From positions 1 through 53,132 of the forward strand of contig CAUTWO010000006.1 in NCBI GenBank assembly GCA_963542545.1: a DNA stretch of 53,132 bases. The letters run 5' to 3'. Origin of the DNA: CALISC01 sp963542545. GTDB lineage: Bacteria > Bacillota_I > Bacilli_A > Acholeplasmatales > Acholeplasmataceae. The position numbers were made by a program, and so were the translations under genes. Below the pieces are notes generated by a model. That model was not told the origin of the DNA, did not search any database, and worked only from the letters and a program-made list of their open reading frames with translations. Below, one piece after another: positions 35,318 to 46,035 of this stretch (the stretch's first letter is position 1; each line of letters opens with the position of its first letter).

Positions 35318-38300
35318 ATGAAAATTAACAGAAAAAACGGGTATTTAATATCTGGTTTACTTATCCTAGTTTTAACTTAAACAACACTATTTTTGTTTTT
35401 TTTATTTATTCATCCTGACATTTATTTTTCTAAAGCCAGTGGTTTTTCTCAACACGATGGCGTTAAAGCAGGTAAAAATAAACTACGCTTTGTGGTGCCA
35501 GAGACTGTAGACGTCACTAAATCTACCTACATTTCTGTTAAGCAGGACTGGTTTACAACTAGTAGAATGGGTAAAATTACTGATATCAAAGCCAAACCCA
35601 AAAAATACTTAGCCCTAGATTTTACAGACCGCGAATACGATTCTGAAGTTTTTACAATTTACACTAAAAACTTGTTTGGAATTAAAAGAGAGCACGATGT
35701 TATCGTAGATTACTCTAACTTTCTTCGTGTCTTTTTCCCAGAATCACAAGACGGCACAGTTCCACGCAAACCAATAATTCTTCCTTACTATAAATTACAA
35801 ACTGAATACAAACACATATATGAAGAACTCTATAAAATGAAAGGTTTTGTGGCATTTGGTAAAGATGGTATCGCTAGCGGACAATCTGTAAGTAAAGAAG
35901 AGGTTTTCACCAAAGAAAACGCAAAAGGTCGAGCATTTATCGTTAACAATAATACACATATTTCTTTAGTTTACGATTTTGTCTTACCCGGTATTTTTAA
36001 AAACCAAGCACAAAAAACTCAAGTTTACGACCTTGTTGACAAAACTGTTGGTAATGCAAAAACTCTAGACCCTGAAAAACAAGGACACGAAATTCAGTTT
36101 AATACTCCTCCTTTCTATATTTCTAAGTTCCTTGGTTGGTACTACATTGACCCAGCTGGTAACCGTGTAGACTTAAATCCAGGCCAAGAGTTTGAAATTC
36201 CAAAATGGGTAAAATATGTACTTAGACTAATTGCTAAATATGACATCACTACAGACACGAACAAGATAGGACCAGAGCTAGACAAACAAGGTCTAGTTGC
36301 TGTTTCTTACTTTGATGGAGTTGAAAGAGTATTTTTTGATATTGTTAAAAAAGGAAGTCCGCTAAAGGAACACGTTTATCAAAAAGAAGGGTATGCCTAC
36401 GCTGGTTGGTATAGAAACAGTGCGTTAACTGAAAAAGTAGACTTTACTAAGGAACTTGCAAACATTCACACCATACTTTACTTAAAATCAATTAAGCAAA
36501 ATCAACCTAAACCAGAAAAACCAATTAAATATCACACAGTAAATTTTATTACTCCGCATGACGCCAATCAGTTGCTTCCGACAAAGCGAGCACACGGCCA
36601 AAAATTAGAAACTAATTACTTAACTCCATCAATTGTGACAGCGCTTGATGCCGATGGTGATTTACTTGAACTGGATTACTGGAATTTAGTAGATCCAGTA
36701 ACTGGTGTTCGCACTAGATATGACTTCAATACTCCAATTACCGAAGACATTACTCTTGAAGCTGTTATGCGAAAAAGAGTTTTACCAACAACTAAATACA
36801 TAATTAAAAAATATTTTGAATCTGTAGACCAAGCTGGTAACTTTGTTGAAGACAAAACAAAAGAAGAGATTGTTGAAGGTCAAACTCCAGGACAAGAAGT
36901 TGAGTTGTCGCCAACTCAAACCAATGCACCTTACGGCTTTGCTTTAGACAATTCTAGTGTGCTAAAAAAGAAAATTAAAAAAGACGGAACTACGGTATTT
37001 GAACTTAAATACAAAAGAAACCGCTACAAAGTTGACTTTGAAGTCAATTATAATGGCAATCATTTTAAAGGAGTCTCTACTTCTAGTGAACCTAGCCAGA
37101 CTGTTGTGTATGAAGGTAAATTAACTAGACCAGCAAACCCTACTATTACTAAACCAGGATATACCTATATCTTTAAACATTGGCAACTTAAGGACGAGAT
37201 GGGCAATGCTTATAAAGAGGTTAATGAGTTTGATTTTACTAACACCAAAATTACTAAAAACACAACTTTAGTTGCTTATTTTGAAGAAAAAGTTGACAGG
37301 GTAAACTACACTGTCAAACATGTCTACAAGGGTTTTGGTTCAATTCAAGATATCGTTGAAACCGAAGTTAAACAAGCGCAAGTTGGCTCACAAGTTACCG
37401 TAACTGAAGCAGATGCACGCATCAAAGAAGGTTTTGAAATTCAGCCAGTAAACGAAACTAAAATAATTAACGCAAATGGTCAGACTGTTTTTACTTTAAC
37501 TTATGAAAGAAAAACTTACTCGGTTGAGTATGACTATAACGGTGGCACTTTAAACGGAGAAAGCAAAAGCACTGAATCTTATAAATTTGAAGAAAATTTA
37601 AGAGATATTGAACATCCTAAAAAAACAGATCCAACTCAAATTAAAACTTACACTTTTGCAGGCTGGCAAAATATAGAAACTGGAGAAATTGTAGATTTTT
37701 CTAAAAACCTAAAAGCTACTAAAAATCTACACCTAAAAGCAACTTGGACCGAAGCAACTGCTACCCGTCCAGTTTATCTTAAAATGATTTGGGAAAAAAT
37801 AAATGGGCAAACAGACACAGTTGTTGAAAGACAGCTTTCAAAACAAAGAGAAATCGGCGATACTGCGAAGTTTTCAGATCAAGATGTCCAAGATATCTTG
37901 AATCAATATCTTGCCAATAACCCCCGTCCTTATCATGAAACTAACTTTGACATAGCAAATTCCACAACAGAAGTCAGAATAACTACTTCTTTAGACAAAC
38001 ACTATATAACAGTTTACTTTAAAGCAAAAACTTACACAGTTGAGTTTGACAGAACTGGTTTAGTTTCAGCGTCTGTTGCGCCAGAACTTAGACAAACACT
38101 TACCTTAAAACATTCGCAAACTGTGCCAAGTGATTTGATTGCAAAAATGAAGTTAGTCCAGAAACAACAAACTGCCGCAAGTGACTATGTTTTTGATAGA
38201 CTAGTTGAAACTACAACTGGTCAAGACTTTAATGAAAACTTAGCCTACAATCAAAACATTAAAATAAAACCAGTGTTCACTGAAAAAGACGCACGAGCTA

Positions 38301-40627
38301 CAATAACTCCTAAACTATCTGCAAGTGATACAGATAAGGCAGACGCAAGTGCGTGGAGACCACAAAATGGTAAAGTTGGAACAAAGTTTGATTTCAAACC
38401 ACAGCAAAGTGTAAAAAAAGGTTGGAAGTTTGTAGGTTGGGCAAAAGCAGAAGGTAATCCTGCTGAAACCATTTACTTTAAGCGTGGCACTAAAGAAGTT
38501 TGGGCTGTATTTGAGCCGGCTGAAACTACTTATACAATTCGACACGTCTTTAAAGGAATTGAAAAAGACAATATTCCCGATGATATAAAGACAACTGTTA
38601 AGACCGCTAAAACTAATTCAGTAGTCCAACTAAACAACTCTCATGAATACAGTAGTTACAACAAAAACGGGTTTATTGCACAAATCTCGCCTCAAAGCGA
38701 AATTATAAAAGCAGACGGATCTACTATTTTTGAAATAATTTATCAGCGCCGCGAATTTGATGTTAACTTTGTAGTTAACTACAAAAACCAATTTGACGGT
38801 ACTGTTTCACCAGTTCCACAAACCCAAAAAGTTAGGTATGATGGAAAGGTTGAGCAGCCTCAAGTCCCAACTATTTCAAGACACGGCAGAACTTACGAAT
38901 TTATTCATTGGCAAACCGAAGTTTCAATGAATGGAACCTACTCAGAACAAAACGCTTACGACTTTTTAAGCAAGGTAACTAATAATCTTACCTTAGTTGC
39001 ATACTTTAAAGAAACAATTGAAACAGTTCGCTATAAAATAGTCCATAAACTAGAAAAACAAGGAAAATACAGCTCTTTAGATGGTAAATATGATGAAGTT
39101 CCAGAAATTATTTCAAATCAAAAAGTAGAAGACGGTGCAACTTACCGTGATTACTTTGCTCTTGACTCTAACTTATATGAGAAAGACACAACACATCCTG
39201 ATAATGTGCTATATGCACAACTTACAGCAGGCGACAACACAACAGAGGTTCGCCAATACTATAAGTTAAAAGAAGTTAGTGTTGAGTTTAAGAAAACTGA
39301 AGGTATTAAAAACTTTAAAACAGCCGAAAGTATTAAAGTTAAAAAAACTAGAAGAATCGTATTACCAGAATACGAACTAAAAGATAATTACAAATTTATT
39401 GGTTGGAGTTTATCTGAAACTGGAACTATTCAAAGTGAGTTTATTGCTGGTGATACTAATCTGCAAATATTCGCGCAAACTGATTTGCAAGACAGAAAAA
39501 TTACTTACACTATCAGAACTCAAAAAGTGGATGGCGAGTTTGATGAAAAAACAGAAATCGTATACGGAAAAATCGGCCAAACTCACTATGCCACATACAA
39601 AAACCCAGATGAGACGACATATAAATCACCTATATTTAGCCGAAGAAGTTTAGTTGTTAGTGTGGATGAAGAGCAAAACAAAGTAGTTGTTCATTTTAAC
39701 CGTATAACTCATACTGTTGAATACAAGGTTTTTGGACATTCAAGTCATATTCCTGATAAAACATTTTTACATGGTGCTGAACACGGTGAAATTGATGAAA
39801 GCAAATTTAAGGCAGAAGAATTGTTGATTGTCAAAATTGAATTAGATGATGTTTTGAAAACTAAAGAGGAAATTAAGAATTTAAAAGTCATAAAAAACCA
39901 CCGAATAAAACTTTACATAGATGAACCTACTAGAACTGTAGGTAAATACCCGCAAACTGAAGTTATCAATCCTAAGGGTATTCAACCTGTTAAGGAAGAC
40001 GAACGTGAACTTAAATTCAAACCAAAAGACAGAGAACACACTATTAAATTTAAACGCTACTACTTTAAGGACTCTGAAAATAATATGTATGAAAAATTTA
40101 ACGGTAAATACTATAAAATTGAAGATGTTGTGTTTGTAAAAATTCCAAAAAGAACCACCTGGATTACTAGACATATCCTTGATTTTTCACCATTCAATAT
40201 TGATTACCGTAATTACCCTCATAACAATAGAACAGAAAACTCTATCTTTAAGGCGATGGTCATGGAAATTGGCAAAATTCTAAATGTCAAAACTTTTATG
40301 CCTACATATAAAGACGATGAGTTTAGTGTTAAACCTGCTAGAGATGCTAATATGTACAAAAAAATAATAAGAAAAGCAACTGATTATGCTAGAGCTGTCA
40401 ATAGGCAGTACTCCGAAATAGTCGATAAGTATCGCGGTGTTGATTTGTCTAAATTTGGAGATTTTAATACTAATTATCCATTTTATAGAACAGTATTTGA
40501 AGATAGATGGTGGATTGATTCTGATAACAGCATTTATTCTAGTGGTCTAGCTAGAGCAATTATCAGTAGCTACTCAAATTACGCTAGTATGTATATGGTA
40601 TTTGGTGTTGTGGTTTGCATAAGGTAA
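35318..40627 (+). CDS. Giant surface protein with InlB/MucBP-like repeats; in-frame TAA in signal peptide
   Basis: From the ATG at 35318 the frame reads MKINRKNGYLISGLLILVLT, a TAA at 35378, then TTLFLFFLFIHPDIYFSKA and 1,740 further open codons in the same frame. Together the two parts form a good export signal with cleavage after FSKA. The mature protein alternates InlB B-repeat-like modules (about 37025-37295 and 38757-39010, ending in TTLVAYFEE and LTLVAYFKE) with MucBP-like ones (about 37302 and 38530). The C-terminal 230 residues (KYPQTEV...FGVVVCIR) resemble the DUF6273 module of gut Mollicutes surface proteins. There is no LPXTG anchor. As sequenced, only a form without signal could be made from a TTG at 35393, which lacks a ribosome binding site. 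Confidence 0.8.
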
Positions 40628-41064
40628 CATTATATTCTTTTTTCTAATTCTATAAACTTTTTAATGCTGTCCTACTGCGAAAAATGATTTAGTGTTCAAC
40701 TTTTAAATAGCCCGTGGATTTGCCTCAAACTTTTTTAGACTGACAATTTCCATTAATCGTGTTAGCATAGATGTATCCGTATTCTTATGTAAAAATGCGG
40801 AAAATTATGGATAGAAAATAAATGTTGTTTCGCTTCAAAAAACAGTAATATTTCGCTTAAAATTAAGCATAAAATATATACTTTAATTTTCTATCCGCAA
40901 AAATATGTAAAATTACGGATAAAAAAAGTTAAAGTCAGATTTAATAAAGTAATCATTGTGCAATGAAATATTTATAAATTTTTTCAGTGAAGAATGAATT
41001 TAAATAATTCTTATAAAACACTTTTTGTTAAAAGGAATTTAATACAAATACTAAAAATGTTTTA
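40628..41064. other. Gene-free region with nested inverted repeats
   Basis: No gene is seen in about 440 bases. Two related palindromic units (TATCCG...CGGA at 40774-40801 and TATCCG...CGGATA at 40892-40921) share the core TATGTAAAA. A further pair, GGATAGAAAAT (40809-40819) and ATTTTCTATCC (40886-40896), links them across a 66-base loop. They may be remnants of a repeat family or of a mobile element; no transposase is nearby. Confidence 0.55.
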
Positions 41065-41103
41065 AAGGGTACCCTATCCTAGTTATTAGGATGGGGCACC
41101 CTT
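41065..41103 (-). terminator. Terminator overlapping the stop codon of the coiled-coil gene
   Basis: On the minus strand, AAGGGTGCCCCATCCTA and TAGGATAGGGTACCCTT pair over about 17 positions (with G-T pairs). The TAA of the coiled-coil gene (41088-41086) falls in the loop. A modest T-run follows. This repeats the secG arrangement. Confidence 0.82.
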
Positions 41104-43992
41104 CATTTTAATTATGTATTTTTTAGTTTCTTTGAATTTTTTTAAATATTTAAGTAATGCAGTTTCGTTTTCTGAGTTTACTTCGTTCAAATAAGCGCGT
41201 TTTTGCTGCTCAAGTTCTGCTAACTTAGCTTTAAATGTGTTATTTTCTTGTTTTAATTTTTTTAAATAATTTACTTTAATTAACTCTTTTTGTGCACTGA
41301 TTTTCATGCGTGTCTGGACTTTGTTTAAAAAAACCAATTGCTCAAGGATTTTCTTTTCGCAAGGTTCTTGTTTTAGAGTTGCAATACTAACCTTAATTTT
41401 TTGATTTAAAGTCTTTTGCTTTTTTAAAAACTCACGAGTAATTTTGTTGCGCTGCCTTTTAGCCTTTTGTTTTTTAAAGTAAGTCAAATCTCGCTTCTCT
41501 GCTTTAATTTCTTCAAGAAACTCATCGTGTGCAGTGCTTAGCGCTAAGGTAACTTCGGTTTTTAAATTAGCAATTAAATCAAGGTAGCCGTGTTGTTTTT
41601 TGACAATTTTATCGCGGTGTTCTTGGAACCATTTTTTTAAATTCTTAAACTCATCTGTAAACTTAGTCTGAAAACCGCGAACTGCTTTGGCCTGCACCGC
41701 GGTTGTGTGCGTGGTTTTTCTAAAATACTGGTCACTTAAGTTTTTAAAGTGGTTAGAGAAATAAAAAGCATCAAAAAAATCACTGCTTTTCATTTTTTTA
41801 AGTTCAGAAAGTCTGCTAACTATGTTTTCAGTAAAGTAAGCGGTGTTTGTCTTAATTTTTAGTTCAGCGTTCGTCTGAACTTTTTTAATGGCCTTGAAAA
41901 ACTCTTTAGTTGACTGAAAACTAATTTCGTCAACATTAGCGGTAGCCGCAATTTGCTTTAAAGTCGCTTTGTATTCTTTTTGGTTAGTTTTTAGCATTGC
42001 TACGACTTTAAGTTGGTTTTGTTTAATTTCAAGAAGCCAGTTTTCAGTTTCCTGAATTACTTTATTTAAGATTTTTTCAGCCTGCAAGTTGACAATATCA
42101 AGGGTTCTTTTAAACTGAAAAGACAAGACAAGCGCTATAGTTTCGGCAATATAGGAATTAAACTCAAATAACTCAAAGTCAGAGATTTGTTCTTCTATAA
42201 AAAAATCCTGTTCAATTTCGGTTATTACTGATTTAAGCAACACAGCGATATTATAGTTGTGTTTGTTTAAAGAGTTTGCGTAATTTAAAACAAAGTCAAA
42301 ATTCAGAATTTTAGACATGTCGTTTTTATTAAAAATTGTAAAAAAATCTCCAATAATTTCAATTAGTTTAACAAAGCTATTTTCGTTAGTTGAAAAAAAT
42401 AACTTAGCGTTCTCAGTTTCCTTTTTTAAAAAAGAGTTTAAAAAGTACAGGTTAAAAGAAAAGTCAATTGCGTTTAGTTTTTGCAAGTGTGCTTTTTCGT
42501 TTTCACTTTTCTTTAAAATTAAGTTATTTAAAAGCGAAGAGTGGTAGTAGTCTAAGTGAGTTAGTTTAAGTTCTTTTGCTACGTTTATTTCTTGTTTAAT
42601 TAAGTTGGTATCAGAAAAAGCAGAGAAAATTAAGTTTTCTTTTTCTTGATTTAAGTTATCTTGTTTGATATTTAAAACTTCTTTTAAGTGGTTAAAATTA
42701 GCCTCTTGGTTTAGATGAATTGAGTTTCGAACGAAGTTAGCCTCGGCTATCTTGTTTTTGTTTATCAAAACATTTAAGTTTAAAAACTCACGAGAAATAA
42801 ACAAATACCTGTCAAAAGTTTCTAGAGTTTTTTGAAAGTAAGACTTAATTTCGTCAAGATATTTGCGTTTAGTTTCAACTAGTTTTTGAATGGCAATTTT
42901 ATTTTTTAAAACACTAGCCCCGCGTTTTTGTTCAATTTTTATTTTATTTTCTACATCTTGTTCTTTAATTTTAGTAATTTTTTCGTTAACTACCGCCACT
43001 TTTTGACTAAAGTTTTTTAAGTATTGTGCAATTTGTTTGTTGTAGTTATCCTTTATTTTAGCGACTTTCTGATTTTGTATACTTTCTGGATATTCTTTGA
43101 TATATATCGAGTTAAGCTCTTCAAAGTAAACTTTTTCAAAACTTTTTAACTCAATTCTTTTAAGTTCGGCTAAATTATCTAACTCTTCAGTAGGTTTTGT
43201 AAGTTTACCCTGATACTCAAGTTCAGTTTCTTTTAAAATATTTGCATAATTGTTTTCAATAGTTTCAATTATTTTTTGTTGTCTGACTATTTTTTCGTTA
43301 AAAAAAGCGTCAATTGTCTTGATACTTTGTTCTTTTTCTTGGTTAATTTTTTTAACTTTGGCGTTATAAAAATTAACCAACGTCTTAAACCAAATTGTGT
43401 CATCTGGTTGCTCGTTAATTGACTCAAAGTTAGTTTTTTCACTAGTTTCTGGATATGCTGTCTGCAGGTTTTTAGACTTTGTTTCAAAGTTGGCGTTGAT
43501 AAAGTTTAGACGCAATTTCAAATTTTGGTCAGCCAGTTTTGTCTGGTCTTTTGCAGACTTTAAAATAATATTTTCGTCTTTTAATTTTTTGTCGGTAAAA
43601 GAAATGATTTGTTCGTCAAACTCTAAATTAGTTTTTTTACTTTCTTCTCTTAAGATATTTTTCTTGCTTACCAATCTAAAGTTAGCGCTGTCTAAAAACT
43701 TTTCCATTTCGGTTTCATTGTTTAAAAGTTTTTGACTAAACTCTGCTTGTTTTTCTGAAACTTCTCTAAAAATATCTTTAGTTTTTAGTTTATATTCATG
43801 AATTTTGTTGTCAATAAACAAAAAATTAGCCTGAATTTGGCTATTGATTTTCTCTTCAAGACTGCGAACTTCTTTGGTTGAAACTGCAAGTTCTTTAATA
43901 ATTTTGTCAAAAACACTTTCGTACTTTTTGAAGTCTAGAGTTGACTTAAAAATGTTTTGAAATGTTTTTATAAGGTCTTCTTTGTTTAACAT
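41086..43992 (-). CDS. Large coiled-coil protein of unknown function
   Basis: I do not recognise this 968-residue protein by family. It is rich in Lys, Glu, Asn and Leu, and heptad-like stretches dominate 30-180, 210-400 and 640-960. There is no signal peptide, membrane segment or ATPase motif. A centre of about 400-640 is less charged and more Phe-rich (FDFVLNYANSLNKHNYNIAVLLKSV). It could be a cytoskeletal or scaffold protein. AAGGAAT precedes the ATG, and a TATAAT lies only 12 bases before the start. It is divergent from the LRR lipoprotein gene. Confidence 0.85.
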   Translation of the reverse strand: MLNKEDLIKTFQNIFKSTLDFKKYESVFDKIIKELAVSTKEVRSLEEKINSQIQANFLFIDNKIHEYKLKTKDIFREVSEKQAEFSQKLLNNETEMEKFLDSANFRLVSKKNILREESKKTNLEFDEQIISFTDKKLKDENIILKSAKDQTKLADQNLKLRLNFINANFETKSKNLQTAYPETSEKTNFESINEQPDDTIWFKTLVNFYNAKVKKINQEKEQSIKTIDAFFNEKIVRQQKIIETIENNYANILKETELEYQGKLTKPTEELDNLAELKRIELKSFEKVYFEELNSIYIKEYPESIQNQKVAKIKDNYNKQIAQYLKNFSQKVAVVNEKITKIKEQDVENKIKIEQKRGASVLKNKIAIQKLVETKRKYLDEIKSYFQKTLETFDRYLFISREFLNLNVLINKNKIAEANFVRNSIHLNQEANFNHLKEVLNIKQDNLNQEKENLIFSAFSDTNLIKQEINVAKELKLTHLDYYHSSLLNNLILKKSENEKAHLQKLNAIDFSFNLYFLNSFLKKETENAKLFFSTNENSFVKLIEIIGDFFTIFNKNDMSKILNFDFVLNYANSLNKHNYNIAVLLKSVITEIEQDFFIEEQISDFELFEFNSYIAETIALVLSFQFKRTLDIVNLQAEKILNKVIQETENWLLEIKQNQLKVVAMLKTNQKEYKATLKQIAATANVDEISFQSTKEFFKAIKKVQTNAELKIKTNTAYFTENIVSRLSELKKMKSSDFFDAFYFSNHFKNLSDQYFRKTTHTTAVQAKAVRGFQTKFTDEFKNLKKWFQEHRDKIVKKQHGYLDLIANLKTEVTLALSTAHDEFLEEIKAEKRDLTYFKKQKAKRQRNKITREFLKKQKTLNQKIKVSIATLKQEPCEKKILEQLVFLNKVQTRMKISAQKELIKVNYLKKLKQENNTFKAKLAELEQQKRAYLNEVNSENETALLKYLKKFKETKKYIIKMKGAPS

Positions 43993-44092
43993 ATTCCTTA
44001 AAAATTATACCACAGCAAACAGAACAATTTTTGGCTTTATTTAGGCATTTTAGTTTATTTGCAAATCATTCGCAAATTATTTTACTAGGGTG

Positions 44093-44098
44093 TATAAT
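44093..44098 (+). promoter_or_regulatory. -10 box of the lipoprotein gene
   Basis: TATAAT 22 bases before the ATG at 44120. The -35 region (TCGCAA at 44070-44075) is weak but overlaps a direct repeat, GCAAATCATT/GCAAATTATT, which could be a protein-binding site. Confidence 0.6.
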
Positions 44099-44119
44099 TA
44101 CCAAAGAAAGGAACTTGAA

Positions 44120-46006
44120 ATGAAAAAAATCTTTTCTTTTACAATTACACTTTTTTTGATTTTTGCACTATTTGGTTGCGTAGTAATACAAGAATATAGT
44201 ATAAACAACTTTAATAAGCCAGGTAAGTTAGTTAAAGCAGTTTACGATAAATATGGCGAAGAAATTAAAACAAAAAACGGTAGGTTTTCAGTAAAACGTA
44301 ATGGCTTTGTTTTAAAGTATGAGAAGTTAGATAAAGAAAAAGTTAACTTTGATTATTTTAAGACTTATCAAAAAGAATCAACACTTGAACTAAATATCAC
44401 TAATTTTTCGTATCCAGGAGATTTTGTTTTTAAGTATTTAGTTAAAAAAACAACAGATGAAAACTATAGATTAGTGTATTCAGGCACTTTAAAAACTCCA
44501 AAAAGCAATATAGTATTGACTCATGAGTATGACCACGCTTTGGTGATTGCTGAAGTATATTCTCAAGACGGAAAAACTTTATTTTTCCAAACTTACCCAG
44601 AAATTATTACTTTTAGTAAAGAAAAAGAAAACAACTTTTCAGTTAGAGACTTAAACGCTGCGCAATTCAATTATTTAAAAACCGGCTTTACTCAAAAAAA
44701 TATACCTGAAAGTTTGCTTGCTAAAAATGCCGATTTAATTTATTTTTCAGAAACTCCTAAAACAGATGAATTTGAGATATCTAAGTTTTTAACTAAGGTA
44801 ACTTATGTAAACTTAAATGCCAGCTATTTTGATAAAAAAAATACCGCAGAAGACTATCTATTTATTTCACAATTTACTAATTTAAAAACATTAGTTTCCC
44901 CAAAAAATTTAGACAACACAGAACTTATAAAACTACTTAAAAAACACCAAAACATTACTGGACTGGTACTAAAAAATAACACAAAAATCACAAATCTTAA
45001 TTTAATAAATACAATAAGTTTAGATGAACTTGAGTTGAACTATGACGACGTAAAGCCTGCTATTTCTGACTTTAATGCTTTAAAAAACAGCAACTTAAAA
45101 TCACTTAAAATTGAAGGTAATTTTGATTTATCTAATGTTAATTTTCGTAACAAAATCACTAAGTTAGAATTAACTAAAGTTACTTTAAATTCACTTAAAA
45201 ATATCTCTAAACTAATTGATTTATCTGACCTAAGACTAAGTAAAATTAAAGGACTAAATAATGATAATTTCGCTTTACTGGGCAATTTAAGTAAAATTAA
45301 ATATCTAGAAATTACTTACTCAGATACGTTATCTAATCTTTCTTTTTTAGATAAACTAACCCACCTTTCTGAATTAAATTTAAGTAATTCTACAAACTTC
45401 ACTACTTTTGATTTTGAAAGTAATTTAAGTAAAACCACAATTAAAAAACTTAATTTAAATAACACTAATTTCGGTAGTTTAAGTGAATTCACTTACTTAA
45501 ACAGAGTGCTTTCGTTTACTTTAAACAACACTCCTTTTTTAAGTAAGTATCCAGAAATTTTTCATGCAAAAGAAATTACTTATTTTGACGGAAACAACTA
45601 CATAATTGACCACGTAGACCACATTCACGCCGAGCAGTTTAGCGACCTTCCTCAAGATGAGCAAAGTAAGTTTTTTAAAAAAACTAAAGAAAGTTTTTTT
45701 GGCAAAGGCGAAGTTATCGGCTTTGACAAAAAAGGTTATTTTGTTAAGGTAAAAATACTAAATAAAGCAGGCCAAATAATTGAGCAAATTTACTATTTCC
45801 TAGGTTTTCCTGATTTTGATTTTGAGTTTCCAGATTGGCGAGTTGATGAGTTTGAACCAACTGCTGAAATCAAAGAAAGTGTTCTGAGCAGACTAATTCA
45901 GAGAAAACTTAAGAAACACCCAGAATTAAAAGCAGAAATTAACAAAATCGCGAAAAACCCAACACTAACTATTTTTGAAAAAGTTAGTCAAATCAATTTA
46001 CTTTAA
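44120..46006 (+). CDS. Leucine-rich-repeat lipoprotein
   Basis: A 628-residue surface lipoprotein. The signal MKKIFSFTITLFLIFALFGC has a lipobox LFGC with the modified Cys at 20. Residues about 220-480 form leucine-rich repeats of roughly 22-24 residues (NLKSLKIEGNFDLSNV; ISKLIDLSDLRLSKIKGL; LDKLTHLSELNLSNSTNF), followed by a charged C-terminal domain (DFDFEFPDWRVDEFEP). The ATG at 44120 is chosen because AAAGGAA lies upstream; an ATG at 44090 lies in the promoter. LRR lipoproteins often mediate adhesion; the ligand is unknown. Confidence 0.87.
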   Translation: MKKIFSFTITLFLIFALFGCVVIQEYSINNFNKPGKLVKAVYDKYGEEIKTKNGRFSVKRNGFVLKYEKLDKEKVNFDYFKTYQKESTLELNITNFSYPGDFVFKYLVKKTTDENYRLVYSGTLKTPKSNIVLTHEYDHALVIAEVYSQDGKTLFFQTYPEIITFSKEKENNFSVRDLNAAQFNYLKTGFTQKNIPESLLAKNADLIYFSETPKTDEFEISKFLTKVTYVNLNASYFDKKNTAEDYLFISQFTNLKTLVSPKNLDNTELIKLLKKHQNITGLVLKNNTKITNLNLINTISLDELELNYDDVKPAISDFNALKNSNLKSLKIEGNFDLSNVNFRNKITKLELTKVTLNSLKNISKLIDLSDLRLSKIKGLNNDNFALLGNLSKIKYLEITYSDTLSNLSFLDKLTHLSELNLSNSTNFTTFDFESNLSKTTIKKLNLNNTNFGSLSEFTYLNRVLSFTLNNTPFLSKYPEIFHAKEITYFDGNNYIIDHVDHIHAEQFSDLPQDEQSKFFKKTKESFFGKGEVIGFDKKGYFVKVKILNKAGQIIEQIYYFLGFPDFDFEFPDWRVDEFEPTAEIKESVLSRLIQRKLKKHPELKAEINKIAKNPTLTIFEKVSQINLL

Positions 46007-46022
46007 AGCACTAATTAGTTGC

Positions 46023-46028
46023 TATAAT
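46023..46028 (+). promoter_or_regulatory. -10 box directly before queA (leaderless start)
   Basis: TATAAT ends 7 bases before the queA ATG, which places the transcription start at or next to the A of the start codon. There is no Shine-Dalgarno sequence. The -35 is weak. Confidence 0.6.
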
Positions 46029-46035
46029 TTTTACT

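Noticed and set aside
30864..35400. Reassignment or programmed read-through of TAA, suggested by two genes with an early in-frame TAA.
   Set aside because: TAA ends many normal genes in the window (ldh, fba, glyA, secG), and no shared sequence context around the two stops suggests recoding. Local mutation, switching or error is simpler.
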